A DNA stretch of 64,000 bases from Plectrocnemia conspersa (GCA_009617715.1 VTFK01000089.1:248001-312000); one strand, 5' to 3'; counted from the stretch's first letter, positions 11,146 through 23,989 are shown. Notes: generated from the sequence alone by a model not told the origin. Numbers and translations: made by a program.

Positions 11146-14100
11146 TATATTGGCGAGAATGGAAGCTACGTGTATAGGAGGGGTAGCAGCCAAGAGATAG
11201 CAACTCGAAGAGAACTAACTCCGAGTGAAATGGAAGCAGCTGAAGTTCGTATGGAAAAACGGCGCGAGCATTTGGAAAAGGCTTGTCGGCATTTACCATC
11301 TGGAATTACGAATCCGAACGCATGGGAATATCTGATTAATAGGCAATATCACCTAATATGGTAAGCTAATCATATTTTTTTTTATAAAATCTTGAATGAA
11401 TTGGAATAGAGAATATTAGTCATGAGCTATTTGAATAATTAGACCTAAATATTTGTAACCTTATTTATATATTTTGTATTAATTGGCAAAACAGAAAAAA
11501 ATTAATAAAAGGCAATTTTATAAAATATAAAAACCGCAATTAAGTAAAGCTCAAATGTCGAAGAAAAGTATAGGATTTGAAAGGACTAGATCAAACTAAC
11601 GTCATATTATACTACTCAGTAAAAATGATAAATAAACCATTGTCAAGTTCACAGGAATGAGTCTCTTAGGTTTTTTTTAAAGATGATTTTAGAGCTGGTA
11701 AATCTGGGTACATTTATTTAATCATAAACTTTCTAAAACTCATACTGAGACTGGACACTTGAAGATTGGGCGAGTCATTTAATCATTGCTTTGGTAAAAT
11801 ACAGACTCATCTATCATTTAGCAGGAGCTGACAACACTGCGACTGGTCTATATGCACAATTTGTCACCCTTTTATAATTTTTCGGGTCAGAATTTTAATA
11901 CGGTTGTGATCAGAATTCATATTTATTGATCGGAATTTATATTAGATGGTATGATTAATTTTGACAGGTGATCAGAATAATTTTTTTATGCAATATTTAT
12001 TGCAAGTCATTGGTCAGTATTTATAAAGAATAACCATTATTTATATTATATTATCATTATTTTAACCTCAAAATTAGTTGTTTGTTGAGAGATGATCAGC
12101 ATAATAATACATGCTCATTATCAAGGTGTTTTAAAGTCAACTTGTTCGGTTGTGTTCGCAACATTATCATATGTCAACACAACAAGCCAAGCGTGCTCTC
12201 TACCGCCGCTCTGTCGTTATTCTTATTTCGTTCGTCACTCAGAATAACATTAAATAGATTCGTTTAGAGTTACCAACGCTTGCTCGCACCTAACCTATAA
12301 AACAGTTTTGGTGCGAGCGAGACATTTTATTAAATATTTCTAAAATAAATAACTTATTATCCATTTATATAATATAATATAATATTTATAAATGTTTTAC
12401 ATGATCGTCCTATATTTTAATTCTGATCATCCTATATTGTTATACTGGCCGTATGCTATTTTTATTCTAACCATTATTATGACCATTCATTATTTTAATT
12501 CTAATCATCCTATATTTTTATTCTGACCCTGAATAATATTATTGACCTTGAATATAATTCTGACAGAGATTTGATTTTTATTCTGACCCAAAGTTGATTT
12601 AAATTCTGTTAATATTTATAAATATGGGTGACTTGAATGCATTTTCAAAGATTAATAAATAATGAATTAAATTAAAAATATGTTTTAGAGAAGCAGCGAG
12701 CCTAACTTTACAACCCTTTAAAATAAAATCTGGAAGCATATTGGGCCCAGAAGAACTTCTCAAAGCCGTATTTAAGATCTTTTCTTGATGGTCAATATTA
12801 AAGACCAAGTACAAGAAGACGGAAGCGACTCTGCGGAAGGCGAAAAAGATTCCTCAAAAACAGAACGGAAATATTACGCGAAACCGTCAGCAATATTTTG
12901 TGAACCGTCCAAAAACGATTGACAACCACAGTCTTCGAAATATCATATCAAAGAAAGTCGCTGCAAACAGAGCGATTCAAAATTGATGTTTTTCCAAATA
13001 AAATAAAATTAAACTTATATGAACCAAGATTCTCACGTCAAAAATGGAAATGCAATCTCATTTTTATCAAGTCACAAATTATTTTTTTACTATAAATTTC
13101 GGGATATAAGATCTTTCATCCACAGGGAAACCTTTGTACGTTGAGCCAAATACATATTATATAAACATATATACACAATCCCATCATGCATCTGTTTTTT
13201 TGTAATCATCTTTTTAGTACTTGAGCTTAATAGAAATCCGTACAATATTAATCTTAAAAAGTTTTTTGATATAAAAATAATATTTATTTTCAAAATATCT
13301 TCCAATTACTCTAATCTTATCGACGTTATTTGCTTTCAGGTGTAACGTCTTCAAAGCAGCTTCTTCGTCCTGGATGTACAACTTCAATCTGATGGCGAAC
13401 TATTCGGCCAAATTCTTGGAGCGTAGCAGAGAGGTCCCCCTGGTCCTGGCTAGAAAGAGATATCCGAGGCCGTCGGTCGAGGAACTGAAAGAGGCCCAGA
13501 ACACTTCGACGACTTTCATTATCGTCAGGCATCCGTTCGAGCGGTTATCTTCGGCGTACAAAGATAAACTTCAATTCGCCCTCCCCAATTCACTCCACTC
13601 AAGATTGGGCATGAAGATCATATTGAAATACAGGCCGGGCGCAAAGGTACACAATATATCTACGAAATTCGCTTAACCCTCCACAGGCGGCGGTGGCAAA
13701 TTACGCCAAAAAATATATTTTTCAAGTTAATAATAGGTGTACAAATGGGTTTTAGTATGTACATATTATATGTAGATGAACCTCTGTGTTAATATACTAT
13801 ATGAGCCACTTAATCACAGTTGTGACTTGAACTACTTGACCAAATAAATGGAATGAAAAAACACTTACTGGTAACAGACACGAAAGGTCCTTTTTTTCCT
13901 CAACACTCGGTCACACTTCCTTTTATATTATATACAACGCAACGAAGCCTCTAAATATGTTAAATATGAAACCCTCGCTGGCGAAAATAATTAAAAGAAT
14001 AGCTTATTGTGTCAGCCTGTCTCCCCCGCCATTATTTGACACAGAAGATCAAGATCAAACAATACAATCAAGATGCTTTATAATATATTGTGAAGTGTAC

Positions 14101-17100
14101 CTTTGTACAGCACATGCTTTTATTTAAATAAAATATATTTAAGTAAATAATAATACTAATTAATATTTTATAAATAAATTACTGTTGTAATCAAAGCTTA
14201 TTTTTTTTATATTTTTACAATAACTGCGATTTTATTTAACAAAAATTGAACGCGTAATATATTTTTTCATGTCTTACTCATTTGATCATGCATCTTCAAA
14301 AACGTGAATTAATATAAAATTTCTTTCCCCTTTCACATCCTTCATTTTTCTTAATTTCTGAAAAACCAAAATATCAACTGTTAACTGAAAGGATCGCTAA
14401 CTCAATACAACAGTTTGGTTTTAAAAAAAAAATTCGTATAGGTGACCTTAAAAATGAGCGCTGATAAAAATCCTTTTTTGTGTTGTTAATGAAAAACACT
14501 TTAAAAGCATAGTTGAAGCCAATTCAAAAAACAACTCTTCGAACATTCGCAAGTCTGCTATAAAAGTTTCACGACATTCGAAAGTGTAAGAACATTTGGA
14601 GATCTCAATTCACAACTTTTTATCGCAAAATAAAACGAATTGAGATTGGAAACTTTACTTCATCCCTAATACTCCCCTGATATTTCCCCTTCAGATTATC
14701 CTTTTTTAAAACATTAGGACATATTTCATTGAGATAAAATAATAATAATCAAAATGGTATTATATATTTTTTTTATAAACAATGTACATTTTTATTATTA
14801 TTATCTCGTTAAAAAAATATAACTACTTCATGGAATTCAGATTTTCGCTACAATTTGGAATTCCAGAATCGAGACACTGTTTTTGATATATCTCAGTAAT
14901 TCCATTGATTCGAAGTTTGTATAAATACTTCTTAGATTTAAAGAATTGTTTATTTACACCTACAATAATTTCAGTACGAAATAATTTTTAAATTATTATT
15001 TCGGTACATTTTAAAAATACTGAAATGTCTATATGCATATAAGTACTGTATAGGTAAAAATAAATTTGTATTATCAGTGAAAATATATTTTTATTAGCGT
15101 TTCAGTGAAATCATATAAGAATACATTTTCACCGGTATATATATATTTCTACTAGTAAAAATATAATTTATCTGACAGTTGCTAGTGAAATTAATATATA
15201 ACTTATAATAAACGCGCATAAATTATTATTACTTTAATAACGCGTATATAGCATTAGTATTGTAAATGAGCTTTTTTTAATTTGTAATTTGATTATTAAC
15301 TGCAGCAATTAAATCATATTTTAATGCATCGAATTTAATTATGTTTAAGCAATTCCTTTTTAATTCTAACTTCATACTAAACACCTTATATGTTATACAC
15401 ATTTTATGAAAATAAAACCATTTATATACCTAATTAACATTAATTAAATAATGTGGGAGATAAAGTGCCTCCCTGGCGCACTCCCGTTTGGGTTTTTAGC
15501 TCATTGTAATAATTTTGTAATGAATATATATTTTTTTTTTTACAGAAACGCATGTCAGCCGAACCGAGATGGCCAACTTTCGAAGAGTTTGTGCGGTATT
15601 TGCTGGACGAAGTGAGAGCCGGTCGAGATTTGGATATGCACTGGGTTCCCTACACTACGTTCTGCACTCCCTGCCAAATACACTTCGACATCATAGTCAA
15701 GTTCGAGACTCTCCAGGTTATAAACATAAAGCTTTATCAACCAAATCTTGCCATCCAGCATGATATAGAATAACTATTAAGCGGAGCGTTACTGTAATGC
15801 GATAGGGAAGGTTAAAGACCGCCGCAGAGTAATAGGAAGCAGTTAAAGAGGATGTGTGTGACGCATAAACGAACCTTTTTCTCCCTAAAATTTGATTTAA
15901 AGAAGAGCAAAAGCAAATAAAATAAAAATCTCCAAGGAGTAGTACGTTGCCATGGTATTTCCAATCCCGTCTCATGCCTTTTGGTTCCCGCAAATTGCTT
16001 TCGGAAGAACACTACTCCGTTTATGTTCGATCCGATTCTATTTCCAGCTGTTTCTGGGGACCATTCCACCCTTTTAGATCATAATAAAATAAAACATTAT
16101 AATCTAACATTAAATGCAAGACATTTTCTAAGCTACATGTGATGATTTAATTGATAATCTGTAAATATATTATTATTGACACAAATCGATATTTTTCGCA
16201 GATTGATAAAAATATCAGTAAGAGACATACATACATATATTACCTAATACAAGTATTAAATATATTTTTAAACCCTTATACACATGAAATATACATCATT
16301 AAAATAAAAAAGAAATAGTCTAAGCTTGTTCAAAAATATTGTAATGTTTTATAAAAATAAACTGCTTCGAATCAGTTCAATAGATTATGAAGCATACAAA
16401 TAATATAGTTATATTTTATGAAATCATAATTGATTGGTATATTTTTTATAAAACTCAATATTTCAGATTAATTTACATAGAATAATAAACATAAACATGA
16501 TATTTCTAAACTTATATGACTAGATTAATATATGTATATATCTATGAACACAATATCTAAATAATTAATAAATAAATTTAGTACACATTAAAACCTATAA
16601 TGAAATATTCATTATTTCACTCGTCATTAACTTTGAGAGAATTAATTATAAATTAATTATACATATATTAGTAATTCCAATTCATCACAATAGATTAAAT
16701 TATCCTAATACCTCAAATATAAAAATAAGTTGATTGATTAAAATCGCATCAGGGTACAATACAACAAAGTGTAGATATTCATATATAAAAAAACTTGGTA
16801 ACATTTATAAACGTCTAGTCATCACATAACAATCAGTATTTCTCACACGTTGGACATTGTATTGCCAGATAGTATATGTCCTGGTATTTTAATGTTACAG
16901 AAGTTAGTTTCTCACACTCGGTGCGTCAATTTCAATAAAAGTTTTTAAAACTGCGTTGTAAATGTACGCTGATGTGGACCCCTACACTTACATAATTTAT
17001 TATTAATTAAATTAGCTATTCATAAGATTTTCAACGAATATAATAATGCAAGTCAATAAGTACATATCACAATTATTAATGTAATATAATACGCCTCTTT

Positions 17101-18008
17101 TGTTGTAAATCTTTTGTTACAACATGACAGCCGTTAGCCCAATGCGTTATAACAGGGAAAACACGAGCAAAAACTACTAAATAAGTAATGACACGTCAGA
17201 CTGAAAATAAACTATTATTACAGCTCTAATCAATAAATGTCACTATTTACGACTTAGCTCGATTTTATATTTTAATTCCAATCACAATATTCATTTATGA
17301 GTTTAGGAAAACTATTCTGTGATAATCAATCAGAATTATAACCATATATTAATCACCTATTCTGATCTCCCGGACACCACAGTGATTAAAAAACACTAGG
17401 GTTTATATATAATTTGAACCCAGATCTTTTAGGTATTAGTTACTGAATTATACCACTGGTTTCGTGCTGGTGATGTTATTAATAAAATATTCCTTGAATA
17501 TTTTATCATAAAATGATTTTTAATCAATCGCGTAAGTCATACAAACAAAAATATCACAGAAGACAGAATTTGTTATATACTATATATATATTTGGTCATT
17601 TTTGAATAATACTTGGAGAAATAAGTTTTTTTTTTTTTATTATTAATTTTAAAATGTGTATTTAATTTACTTTTATTTCAATTTTCAGGAAGATCAAAAT
17701 TATCTTATCCAAAAAACTGGTCTACAAGATATAATAAAACCGCAATGGAAGAACAGCGGAAAGGGGAGAAACACAGCAACGTTGCTACTCACACACTATT
17801 CGCAACTGACAACAAAACAAATATGGGGCCTTTACAATTTATATCAGTGAGTATACATCAAAGTGGTAGTTAGTAATAAAAATAAATATACAATAGTGAA
17901 ATATATATTTTTTGTTTCAGATATGATTTTCAACTTTTTAATTATTCTATAAACACATTCCTCGAAGTGGCGAAAGACTACAACCCGAGACTAATGGCCG
18001 CAACTTGA
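11146..18008 (+). CDS. Carbohydrate sulfotransferase (CHST8-14 family, sulfotransferase family 2), 3' five exons
   Basis: The enzyme transfers sulfate from PAPS to a sugar hydroxyl of glycans; family members are Golgi type II membrane proteins. Coding exons: 11146-11360, 13340-13646, 15546-15716, 17689-17846 and 17921-18008 (stop TGA at 18006). All have GT-AG borders and the phases fit, giving 312 residues in the window. The 5'-phosphosulfate loop appears as CNVFKAASSSW (residues 73-83), with Phe-Lys in place of the usual Pro-Lys. The 3'-phosphate site is FIIVRHPFERLSSAY (131-145). The C-terminal part includes WKNSGKGRN and ends in YNPRLMAAT. The first exon starts at an acceptor in open frame (YIGENGSYVYRR), so the membrane anchor and start codon lie in an upstream exon not identified. 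The exact acceptor sugar cannot be told. Candidate AATAAA signals lie at 18745 and about 18790. Confidence 0.92.
11884..12589. mobile_element. MITE-like element with gggtcagaatttta termini, inside sulfotransferase intron
   Basis: The left end gggtcagaattttaata (11884) is mirrored by tttttattctgaccc (ending 12589). Both sub-ends hold many short degenerate units of the type (a/g)tcagaattta. The centre (12095-12265) contains a segment running through tgtcaacacaacaagccaagcgtgctct. That segment is shared with 33590-33620, so both belong to one family. No transposase was seen and no target duplication was resolved. It lies in the intron between exons ending 11360 and starting 13340. Confidence 0.72.
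12590..13339. other. Intron remainder of the sulfotransferase gene
   Basis: AT-rich DNA ending in the acceptor tttgctttcag (13329-13339). No further exon or repeat was recognised. Confidence 0.5.
13647..15545. other. Sulfotransferase intron with an inverted AT repeat and a family A fragment
   Basis: The donor is aag|gtacac at 13647 and the acceptor ttttttacag ends at 15545. At 14733-14813 gagataaaataataataat is mirrored by attattattatctc, a probable small MITE hairpin. At 15060-15200 there is a family A dispersed-repeat unit (caccggtatatatatatttc, actagtaaaaatataattta). Nothing else was recognised. Confidence 0.55.
15060..15200 (+). repeat. Dispersed repeat family A, partial copy
   Basis: Matches the core of the units at 2690-2765 and 58810-58920 (accggta..tatatttctactagtaaaaatataatttatctgac, split across positions here) with scattered differences. 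It lies within a sulfotransferase intron. Confidence 0.7.
15717..17688. other. Sulfotransferase intron containing a SINE
   Basis: Runs from the donor after ctccag (15717) to the acceptor attttcag ending 17688. It includes the SINE at 17095-17465. Otherwise it is AT-rich DNA with no recognised feature; open frames at 15718-16069 on the minus strand have no recognisable similarity. Confidence 0.5.
17095..17465 (-). mobile_element. tRNA-derived SINE, copy 1
   Basis: On the minus strand the head carries tggtataattcagt (A-box-like, near 17443-17456) and ctgggttcaaatt (B-box-like, near 17411-17422) at tRNA-like spacing. The body is shared with 57925-58262, and the 3' part (ataacgcattgggctaacgg) is shared with 41405-41520 and 50836-50895. 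These features define a SINE transcribed by RNA polymerase III and mobilised by LINE enzymes. Boundaries are approximate. Confidence 0.72.
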
Positions 18009-18978
18009 CGCAACTCATCGTTGGAATTGGTCTACGATTACAATTTAGAACGGTTCCGTTTGTAACGGTTCGAAGATATTCACCTATGAATTGACATCTC
18101 GAACTGTGATGAAGTTTGGAACGAAATCAAATTAAGACAACCAATCATCCAACTTAAGATCATTTATTATAAATTGATACGGAATGCATATGAATGCTTT
18201 AACACTATACTATTATACCAAAGTATTTTTATTACGTACCATCTTGTCAAAAGATAATGTAATATGAAGGCGATTCATTTGTCAAACTATCGGTACCTAA
18301 AGTAACTTATTCGAGTACGGTGTATCTTAATGACTAAGTGACTTTAATATATTTTTTTTATTTAATACAGTCCATTCGATTATTGATAAAGATTGAGATT
18401 GAACGACGCGTGGGATACAAAGCGTGCCCTGTATAATGGTTGTGTTAAAATTTAAATAGAGGACCATATTTTGCATGCGGTCACATAGAGCATGCAATTA
18501 TTTAGTTAAAGTCGATATCACTTGTATATATTTATACCTAACGAAAAGTCAATTGCGTATTAAATGCTGAAATTTCTATCGTTACAGTATAAAGTTACGG
18601 ATAGGCCTAGATTTATTTTTAAAGTTATTTGTACCAAAAAAGTTTTGCTGTTATTAGTTAATTAAAAGTTATTAATTATTTTATCGTAATGGTTTCTCCT
18701 ACATGCGACAAATACAAATCAATACGAAAGATACAAAAAATGTAAATAAAATATATAAATTTGTATGCTTAAAAGGGGAGCAATTTTTTAAATAAAAATA
18801 TTATTCATAATTTATAGAAGCCTTATTTTTGTTGGTGGGAGAGAATCGCAATGTTATGAAACTACAAAAGTACAAATTAATAATTGAAGATTTTAAATAT
18901 TTATAAAGAAAATCATAATTGTTACTGTTATATTTACAACAACTATCAGATTGCATATTCTTTATTGAAATAATAAAT

Positions 18979-19010
<32 letters not shown>

Positions 19011-19013
19011 AAT
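18979..19013. repeat. (TA)n microsatellite
   Basis: An uninterrupted or nearly uninterrupted run of TA dinucleotides is followed by a mirrored tatatatataaatat segment. Confidence 0.85.
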
Positions 19014-19687
19014 ATAATAAATAGTGACATTCATATTTTTAATTTCGTCACATTATCTATCTCCTTCTGTCTCTCCCCATATGTGAAAATTTCATAGTTG
19101 AAGATCTAAATACAAATGTTTTGTAGCCTAATTTATAATAGGTTTTTTATCTATCTCCAAATGAAGATTTTTAATTATATTATAAAAACATATGTATTAA
19201 AATATATATAAAATACTGAAATCCTTTCATATGAACGTAATTACTATATGGATAAACTATTCTAAAATCTGATACTCTAACTTATTTATTGCTTAAAAGT
19301 ATTTAAATTTCTTAGGCGAATCTATAACATTAGTCCAATTTATTACATATTCTTAACAAATACATAAAAAAAACTTCTACTTCAACCTATTATCGTTAAA
19401 ATAGTTATAAAATTTTAAACAATTTTAATTCCTTTATGATTTTAGCCGATTAACATTGGTAATAAATAACTAGATAAAAATCATTTCAATGAAATGAATA
19501 TTTAAAAGATTATCTAAAATAATTCAAACATTTTATTATTATTCTTATATATTATAGTATTTTTCATTACTTTTAGAACTTTCGTAAAATAGCTCTAGTG
19601 AAAGCTGTGATTGCCATTTTTAAGCGATATAAATATAATCTTAATATATTATTTAATTTTATTTACCAAAATGTATTTAAGTGAATA

Positions 19688-19834
19688 CTATAAAAACAAT
19701 CATGAGCGTATACGATATTGACAGACCAATTTAGAAGAAAAGAAAATTAGAAATGTATAATTGTAGATTGATTAAAAGCTGTTCATGATTAAATACGCTC
19801 ATGACTTTGTAGTTTACAGGTTTTGTTTTTATAG
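19688..19834. repeat. Interrupted inverted repeat (stem-loop of about 147 nt)
   Basis: ctataaaaacaa and atgagcgtat on the left (19688-19711) are the reverse complements of ttgtttttatag and atacgctcat on the right (within 19793-19834). The right arm has about 20 unpaired nucleotides between the two stems. It could be a MITE remnant; it does not have the compact shape of a typical pre-miRNA. Confidence 0.6.
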
Positions 19835-22732
19835 TGTGTCAATAGTTGATTCATAATAATGTTTTCATTTAGATATTGTTAAGTCATATCGTTGTTTTTG
19901 TTGCATTCAATTGTTTTATATAAAGTGTAGATTATTTTTTATGTTATTGCGTAATATAAATCTTAGCATAAATCAAACGGGCAATAAATTAAAAATATCA
20001 TAATCATTATTTTTATATGACACACTACGAATATTAGAAACTAAATAAATAATTGCGTAAAAAGTCTCCACAGTTATCTTCGACATTGTTAAATAAAATT
20101 GTTATTAATAAACAAAAAATACAACAAAACGAATAAAGATATATTACTAAAAATAAGCCAAACTTTTATTGACCTAATACTATTACTATTAATATTACTT
20201 AAGAGCCATTATCAAAGAAAAATAAAAAATAAGTTGTTTTTTACATAACACATAGTTAAAACTCAGTAAAATAACATATAATCAATAGCAGACGTTTAAA
20301 ACAATATAAAATGGTTTACTTACGATTGGTTTCATTGTTTTTCATCAAATTAATATTCGTTAAATTAGCAACTATCACCGCAATGAATTTTGACAGATGG
20401 ATACAAACGAACGCGCGAGACAAGTCCGTTTGGCCTTAAGACGTTTAAATAGCGACTAGCACTAAAATAAAATAATGTAAAAAATGTTTTAATAACGTTT
20501 ATGTAAATTTAAACTATTATAAGACTAGGTAATATTTTTTTACATAGTATGTTTATATTACAAAACAAAAATAAATAATTAAAAAAACAATAATATTTTT
20601 ATATTGATTTTCAAATATAGTGATGTTAGGCATATTTTTAAGATAAATACTTTTGACATAAATTGAATATAAAATTTAAAATAGTAATAAAATGCTACAA
20701 ATTAGCAATACAAATATATAAACAAAGTTAGAATTTCAATTACACTTTATGATAAAATTTGAGCTGTGGTATTAAAATGCTTAATTATATTTCCATAACA
20801 ATATTTAGTTGAACACATATTTAATTCGGTAACATTTTTTTTAACTTAAAAAAGAAACTGACCTCGGAGATAATATAACACCAGGCTTCTCCTTTTTGTA
20901 AAAAATAAAATTATTTGCTCATGTACATGAAATAATTATGCTTCATTAAAAAAAAAATATTATAACTTTGCTTTTATTTATTGTGATTTTTGAATAAAAT
21001 TGTTTTTATAATAGCTCAAAAATATACTGTAAAATAAATAATTTTCCTCAAGCAACTGACATTTAAAAAAATATTATAGCTTTACATCCTTCCTTCAAAC
21101 CTTCAAAAAAATATAGCAAAAGGATCCAAAACTACTATTAGCAACAAAAAATATACATAATTTAATGGTGATCAATTTTTGTCTGAGCTTGCAGAGTCAT
21201 TAATACAATCATCGATGGTTGGAGTTTCCTGTGATTAAATCGTTAAATTGAATCGCCGTTAGTTTTGACATTATTTAATTAGGTAATCTGTTTCTCTTTG
21301 CTGTGTGGGTGTTATCGAAAGCTGAGCAAGCTGCTTCCATAAATGATGTTTGGTAAATGGTTGCTAAAATTGTAACCTCCTCCTCTCCCCCCCCCCTCTT
21401 CTATGTCACAAGGTATCATATCATGCCAGATCCCCCCCTTCCCTGTAAACTCTAAAAAAAAAAAAAATTCAAAATAAAACGTTATCTTAAAGAACACATA
21501 AAAAGTATTAAAAGAAATCATCTAATGCAAATTAAAGATAAATTGCTATCTAAATTAAATGTTATGTATGAAAATTCAACTTTTAGTGATATACCCAACA
21601 TCAACTCCTTATCCCGATTTATACAAGACAATTAATATTTATTTTAGAAAAAAAAATTCGGACACCTGTATTCATAGCTATAAAAACACTTGAGAAATTT
21701 AACTGCTCATAATCGGTTGAATGCTCTAGTCGTACTACCTATTCAAAAGGTTATTTACATGAACTCAAGATCTGTTCATATCAAACAAAGAAGAGCAGAA
21801 TTTATACTATAAAACAGAAAACATACGTGTCTGTCTATTTGTTTGTCTCAAGAAGAAAAAAACGGTAAACAGTACCGACGTGACATTTGCATATGTCATT
21901 TCTATGTCAACTATTTTCAACATATAAGTTGAAAGTTAAACTTAACAATGACGTGCTGTCGACAAACTACCTACTACTCCAATATGTGAAGAAAAGAGAC
22001 TAAAAATATTGTATGTGGGCAAGTAATGAAATAAATTTGTAATAACAGGATGAATAAAAGCAATTAAAATTAATAAATAATGAGTTTGAATCTATCCCGG
22101 GCAGTGTTTCAGCGGTCTAAAACATTTTGCTTTATTATTATTGCATACAAAAGGTAGTGAGCTTAAAAATAATAAAATGTCTTCATTTAAATTATAATTG
22201 GTAGCATATCTCAGAAAAATATTCTAGCAACTAAAGAGTTTAACTGAAATTCTCTTGATCTTGTCTGTATCTTTGTTTTTAAGTATTTTTCTTTATTAAA
22301 AAAACTTATTATGATTTGTCTTTATATGTAAGATACATATTGTGTTTATTATGAAAAAAAATAAAAATATATTTTTGCCTGCTTCTATTGTCATATTACA
22401 AAATCGCAAGAGTGGGGCGGTAAAATTTTCGACATTGTATGTTATTTATTTGAAGCACCATACTAAATAAAAAAAGTTATTTAATTTATATTATTTATAG
22501 AAATGTATGAAATGTGTATCGATTGACCTACTTTTCGGCTTACTTGAAAAACAATCTGCTCGTTAATTTATATAATATTATAAATATTCATATTTGATTA
22601 TTTGTCGATTTATAATCGATAATTTAGGGATTTTTAGTAATTGAATGCGGTTTATACGGTTATTTGCGAAGGTTCTAGTCGATTCGCACGCGTGCGGTGT
22701 TGCCAGCGCTCGCTCTATCGATCTCGTGCAGG

Positions 22733-22738
22733 TCAGTT
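22733..22738 (+). promoter_or_regulatory. Candidate initiator of the ANT gene
   Basis: TCAGTT matches the arthropod initiator consensus (TCAGTY). It lies 73 bp before the ATG in a GC-rich, TATA-less stretch. If A22735 is +1, the 5' UTR is unspliced and about 73 nt long. This is inference from motif and position only. Confidence 0.4.
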
Positions 22739-22807
22739 CCGGGCCGCTCGTCCATTTGCCGGCCGAGTCGGGACGCGTCAGTACCGTCGTCACACGCAGC
22801 AGCAGCC

Positions 22808-23710
22808 ATGCCAGGACTCGCCGACCCCGTCGCCTTCGCGAAGGACTTCTTAGCCGGGGGCATCTCCGCGGCCGTCTCCAAGACGGTCGTCGCCCCCATC
22901 GAGCGCGTTAAGCTGCTGCTGCAGGTGCAGCACGTCTCGAAGCAGATCGCCGTCGACCAGAGGTACAAGGGTATCGTGGACGCGTTCGTGCGCATCCCGC
23001 GCGAACAGGGCTTCCTCTCCTTCTGGCGCGGCAACTTGGCCAACGTGATCAGGTACTTCCCGACCCAGGCGCTCAACTTCGCCTTCAAGGACAAGTACAA
23101 GCAGGTCTTCTTGGGAGGAGTCGACAAGCACACGCAGTTCTGGCGCTACTTCGCCGGCAACTTGGCCTCCGGCGGTGCCGCCGGAGCCACCTCCCTCTGC
23201 TTCGTCTACCCGCTCGACTTCGCGCGTACTAGGTTAGCCGCCGACGTGGGCAAGGGCGCCGGAGAGCGCGAGTACGCCGGCCTCGCCAACTGCCTGTCCA
23301 AGACCTTCAAGTCCGACGGGCTCGCCGGTCTCTACAGAGGTTTCGGAGTATCCGTTCAGGGTATCATCATCTACAGAGCCGCCTACTTCGGCTTCTACGA
23401 CACGGCCCGCGGCATGCTCCCCGACCCCAAGAACACCCCCATCGTCATCAGCTGGGCCATCGCCCAGGCCGTCACCACCGTCGCCGGAATCGTTTCCTAT
23501 CCGTTCGACACCGTCAGACGGCGCATGATGATGCAGTCCGGACGCGCCAAGAGCGACATGCTCTACAAGAACACCATCCACTGCTGGTCCACCATCGCCA
23601 AGTCCGAGGGACCCAAGGCCTTCTTCAAGGGAGCCTTCTCCAACGTGCTCAGAGGCACGGGCGGCGCCTTCGTGCTCGTTCTCTACGACGAAATCAAGAA
23701 AGTCTTGTAA
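22808..23710 (+). CDS. ANT: ADP/ATP carrier (adenine nucleotide translocase), intronless
   Basis: This mitochondrial inner-membrane antiporter exchanges matrix ATP for cytosolic ADP. The frame from ATG 22808 to TAA encodes 300 residues, the usual ANT length. It shows the three-fold mitochondrial carrier repeat: [12 protein letters not shown] (about 29-40), [10 protein letters not shown] (about 133-142) and [14 protein letters not shown] (about 231-244). RRRMMM is the ANT-specific signature. The start [18 protein letters not shown] fits insect ANTs. The upstream frame stays open for 37 codons but has no conserved content, so 22808 is the start. There is no intron and codon third positions are very GC-rich, unlike the AT-rich surroundings, which suggests high expression. 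AATAAA lies at 23929-23934. Confidence 0.98.
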   Translation: MPGLADPVAFAKDFLAGGISAAVSKTVVAPIERVKLLLQVQHVSKQIAVDQRYKGIVDAFVRIPREQGFLSFWRGNLANVIRYFPTQALNFAFKDKYKQVFLGGVDKHTQFWRYFAGNLASGGAAGATSLCFVYPLDFARTRLAADVGKGAGEREYAGLANCLSKTFKSDGLAGLYRGFGVSVQGIIIYRAAYFGFYDTARGMLPDPKNTPIVISWAIAQAVTTVAGIVSYPFDTVRRRMMMQSGRAKSDMLYKNTIHCWSTIAKSEGPKAFFKGAFSNVLRGTGGAFVLVLYDEIKKVL

Positions 23711-23928
23711 GAATACCTACTATAGCATCAAATTCACACCAACGCCGAGCGAGCGGCTCCTAGCCTAGCGTTTCTTTCCGACTCGTGCATTTCTATCTTC
23801 GAGATCTTTATTTTTTATATATAATTTCATTTATTTATACATTATATTTTTTTTAAACCCGTTAACTTATGTAATAATATTGTTATGCGCGCTGTTAAAA
23901 ATTAGATCGAACATGTAAAAAGGAACGA

Positions 23929-23934
23929 AATAAA
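23929..23934 (+). terminator. Polyadenylation signal of ANT
   Basis: AATAAA lies 219 bp beyond the stop codon at the end of an AT-rich 3' UTR, just before sequence composition changes. It is the most likely cleavage signal for the ANT mRNA. Confidence 0.7.
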
Positions 23935-23989
23935 GTTGAATAGGAACGTCCGACTTGTACTTTTTCTTTCATCCCATCGATCCCTTTCT

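Larger units (their letters stand above)
18009..22690. other. Sulfotransferase 3' UTR and long AT-rich intergenic region
   Basis: The first 0.7-0.8 kb probably holds the sulfotransferase 3' UTR (AATAAA at 18745-18750). A (TA)n microsatellite lies at about 18979-19013 and an inverted repeat at 19688-19834. A C-rich run and an A-run lie at 21385-21468. No coding exon was recognised. Confidence 0.55.

Noticed and set aside
17411..17456. A true tRNA gene
   Set aside because: A- and B-box-like motifs are present, but the arms do not fold into a cloverleaf and the same sequence recurs as a diverged SINE.
19688..19834. A microRNA precursor
   Set aside because: The 20-nt asymmetric bulge and large loop are unlike a canonical pre-miRNA; no conservation evidence is available.
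21312..21521. 69-codon minus-strand frame with a glycine-rich run
   Set aside because: The glycines come from a poly-C/poly-G tract, a low-complexity feature rather than a gene.
22675..23133. 152-codon minus-strand frame across the ANT gene
   Set aside because: It is the complement of a GC-rich coding exon; such antisense frames are expected and show no domain.
23234..23581. 115-codon minus-strand frame across the ANT gene
   Set aside because: Same reason: a shadow of high-GC third positions in ANT.
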